This document shows, piece after piece, positions 22,756-24,530 of a DNA stretch of 24,530 nt (position 1 is the stretch's first letter; each line of letters begins with the position of its first letter). A program made the translations under genes and the position numbers. This stretch comes from Frateuria_A sp035695185 (GTDB taxonomy: Bacteria > Pseudomonadota > Gammaproteobacteria > Xanthomonadales > Rhodanobacteraceae). Where the stretch lies: positions 1 to 24,530 of the forward strand of contig NZ_DASSES010000205.1 of NCBI RefSeq assembly GCF_035695185.1, written 5' to 3'. Below the pieces are notes generated by a model. It was given only the letters and a program-made list of their open reading frames with translations, ran no database searches and was not told the origin of the DNA.

Positions 22756-24465
22756 GTCGGTCTCGCGCTTCCAGTCGATCTTCAGGCAGGGCACCGTGAT
22801 GGCGCCCAGAAGCCGCGGCTTGAAATAGCTGTCGTCGTAGTATCGAATCTTGTTGCATCGGATGGGATGCGGCGTTCCCTCGATAAAGACGATTTGCTTC
22901 TTCGGGTCGAGCGCCTTCAACTCCTGCGGCAGCATCAATGCGCGCTTTTCCTCCACTTCCGCCAGGGAAACGCTGCTGCCTTGACCGAATCCTCCCTTGG
23001 AGCGCGTGCGTTGCCGTTTGCGCTGTGTGGTGTAGCCGAGCATCTCGCTGTATTCGTTGGCGTCGCGCTGCTCTCGTGGCGTGTAGATCATCTGGCAGGC
23101 CAGGTTGGTGATCATGCTGCGCGCCTTTTCCGGCCCGTAGACAGCGTCCAGCTGGGCGAGCGACTGGATAACGCAGAACACGCGCACGTTGTATCCCGCG
23201 AAGTACGCCACACCATCGACCATGACATCGACCCGGCCCAATGCCGTGAACTCGTCCAGCATGAACAGGCATTGATGCCTAAGCGAGGCGTCCTTCTCGG
23301 GCGTAACGTCAACGTTGAGTTTGATCGCCTGGTTGAAGAACAGGTTCAGCAGTCCGGCCGCCTCGGTGAGCTTGCTGGGGGAGATGCCCACATAGATTGA
23401 CTGCACTCTGCGGCGAAGGTCGGGCAGCCAGAAGTCGTTGCCGGAAGTTGCTTTGTCCAGGATCGGATTGGACAGGATCAGGAGCGGGGCCTGCGTGCTG
23501 GCGATGACGGAGGTGAACGTCTGCTCGGCGAGCGTGACGATGTTGGCAAAGGCTGTGCGGGTTTCACGGCTGACGTGGGCGAGCTCGAGCACCGACTTCA
23601 GGTGCGCCTTGAGGTCGTCGCCGTTACCGGACAGGAGGCGATAAATGGCGCCGAGCGTGGGGTAACCATCGTGCCGCGCGAAGCCCTTGCCAACGCTGTC
23701 GGCCCAAGAGTCGAACAGCAGACTTGCCGCAGCGACGAACGTCGAGCGCGCCATATTTGCCCAGAACGGATCCTGGTTGGGCGGATCTTTGTACAGGCAG
23801 GCCGCGATGGCCTGGAGGTCGGAGGCGCGGTGAACCCCATCGGACCGGACGTAAGCAAACGGGTTCCACCGGTGCGTGCGCAGATCCTCCGCAAACGGGT
23901 TGAACAGGTAGGTGGGGCCGAGTTTGGAGCGCCATTTCGAGGTGATGTCGAAGGCTTCCTGCTTTATGTCGAGCACGACCATCGAGCCCTGGTAGCTGAG
24001 CAGGTTCGGGATCACTGCACCGACGCCTTTGCCGCTTCGCGTCGGCGCCGCCAGCAGGGCGTGGCGAGTACCGGCGAGGCGTAGAAACCCAGCCCCGAAC
24101 TTGCCTACGATGATGCCGTTCGGATCTTTGTCGAGGAGGCCCAGGCGGGCCAGGTCGCTACGGGTGGCGAAGCGGGCATCGCCGTGGGTGGAGCGCGCGG
24201 GCGCCCTGAGCATGAAGTAAAACATGCCCACCCAAGCAGCCAGCGGCAGCCCGAAGCCAACGCCACCAGCGAACTTGATCTGGTCCGCGTAGGGTTGCAC
24301 CTCCGGCCTGGCAATCGCGGCCAGGTAACGACCATACGTTGAAAGGCCGAGGGGCACCGGTAACTGGAGAAAGACAAGAACGAGCCATCCGGAGGCATAC
24401 AGTCCGGTAATCAGGGCCAGCACCAAGCCGAAGGAGGCGGTGATCGCCTTGTTGCGTGAAGTCAT
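22744..24465 (-). CDS. VirD4/TraG-type type IV secretion coupling protein
   Basis: This 573-residue membrane ATPase belongs to the type IV coupling protein family, which brings DNA or protein substrates to a type IV secretion channel. It has two N-terminal membrane helices (about 9-35 and 65-86), RSTHGDARFA (91-100), Walker A APTRSGKG (140-147), VVLDIKQEAFD (163-173), Walker B FMLDEF (401-406) with TALGRV, and a conserved Gln in VIQSLAQLDAVYG (432-444). THRWNPFAYV and SGNDFWLPDLRRR are typical of VirD4 in xanthomonads. I chose ATG 24465, which has GGAGG at 24474-24478; a GTG at 24480 lies inside the same leader. It runs against lpxK and overlaps it by 9 bp. Whether it serves conjugation or a bacterium-killing system is not resolved. 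Confidence 0.9.
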   Translation of the reverse strand: MTSRNKAITASFGLVLALITGLYASGWLVLVFLQLPVPLGLSTYGRYLAAIARPEVQPYADQIKFAGGVGFGLPLAAWVGMFYFMLRAPARSTHGDARFATRSDLARLGLLDKDPNGIIVGKFGAGFLRLAGTRHALLAAPTRSGKGVGAVIPNLLSYQGSMVVLDIKQEAFDITSKWRSKLGPTYLFNPFAEDLRTHRWNPFAYVRSDGVHRASDLQAIAACLYKDPPNQDPFWANMARSTFVAAASLLFDSWADSVGKGFARHDGYPTLGAIYRLLSGNGDDLKAHLKSVLELAHVSRETRTAFANIVTLAEQTFTSVIASTQAPLLILSNPILDKATSGNDFWLPDLRRRVQSIYVGISPSKLTEAAGLLNLFFNQAIKLNVDVTPEKDASLRHQCLFMLDEFTALGRVDVMVDGVAYFAGYNVRVFCVIQSLAQLDAVYGPEKARSMITNLACQMIYTPREQRDANEYSEMLGYTTQRKRQRTRSKGGFGQGSSVSLAEVEEKRALMLPQELKALDPKKQIVFIEGTPHPIRCNKIRYYDDSYFKPRLLGAITVPCLKIDWKRETDESA

Positions 24466-24530
24466 GAGCCCAACCTCCACGTGGGTACGCCACGCCGACC
24501 TTTCCTTCCTAAGGAACGGTGCCCCATTCG
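24462..24530 (-). CDS. Possible C-terminal end of a gene upstream of the coupling protein
   Basis: A minus-strand frame is open from the window edge to a TGA (24464-24462) that overlaps the coupling protein's ATG in an ATGA arrangement. The 22 residues are basic (for example LGRKGRRGVPTWRLGS). The overlap pattern is what co-transcribed secretion genes often show. It is too short to identify, and an open frame of this length can arise by chance. Confidence 0.3.
   Translation of the reverse strand, partial: RMGHRSLGRKGRRGVPTWRLGS

Noticed and set aside
24466..24480. GTG start for the coupling protein at 24480
   Set aside because: That codon overlaps the GGAGG ribosome binding site that is correctly spaced for ATG 24465.

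Overview
The window is GC-rich, densely packed gammaproteobacterial chromosome. The gene content and order (rpsA-ihfB-lapA-lapB, and sdhCDAB-sdhE-ygfX-lolC-lolD-comEC-exbB-exbD-msbA-lpxK) and the style of the intergenic repeats point to the Xanthomonadales, most likely a Rhodanobacteraceae relative (Rhodanobacter/Dyella/Luteibacter type). That placement is inferred from gene order and protein character, not from a database search. All genes lie on the + strand except ygfZ and the last gene, a type IV coupling protein.

Layout. (1) 1-1429: the 3' part of rpsA (ribosomal protein S1) and ihfB (IHF beta), closed by a strong intrinsic terminator. (2) 1632-6877: a tightly overlapping envelope-polysaccharide unit: lapA, lapB, a WbpL/WecA-type lipid-carrier sugar-phosphate transferase, a WbpM-type UDP-sugar 4,6-dehydratase, and galU. 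Together these cover control of LPS synthesis, O-unit initiation and UDP-glucose supply. (3) 6878-7093: an intergenic gap with an inverted pair of REP-like palindromes. (4) 7094-8718: a DadA/PuuB-type FAD oxidoreductase overlapping csaA, convergent with ygfZ (8832-9623, minus). (5) 9737-14252: the succinate dehydrogenase block, in the order DUF1674/SDHAF4-like factor, sdhC, sdhD, sdhA, sdhB, a 243-bp repeat-bearing gap, sdhE, ygfX. Candidate factors for SdhA maturation therefore sit at both ends. (6) 14414-18789: lolC and lolD (lipoprotein release) and comEC (DNA uptake channel). (7) 18890-22752: exbB, exbD, msbA, lpxK, an energised envelope/lipid A unit. (8) 22744-24530: a VirD4/TraG-type coupling protein on the minus strand. 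It overlaps the end of lpxK by 9 bp and probably marks the edge of a type IV secretion or integrated conjugative region lying beyond the window.

Most of the window is ordinary housekeeping sequence. The places worth a second look are the lpxK/coupling-protein junction, the paired assembly factors around sdhCDAB, three kinds of palindromic repeat in intergenic DNA (one of which supplies a stop codon), and the reduced O-antigen-like locus after ihfB. I found no convincing undescribed system inside the window. The best lead is the secretion or mobile region that begins at the right edge. No intergenic stretch exceeds 300 bases, and I recognised no rRNA, tRNA, CRISPR array or insertion sequence.
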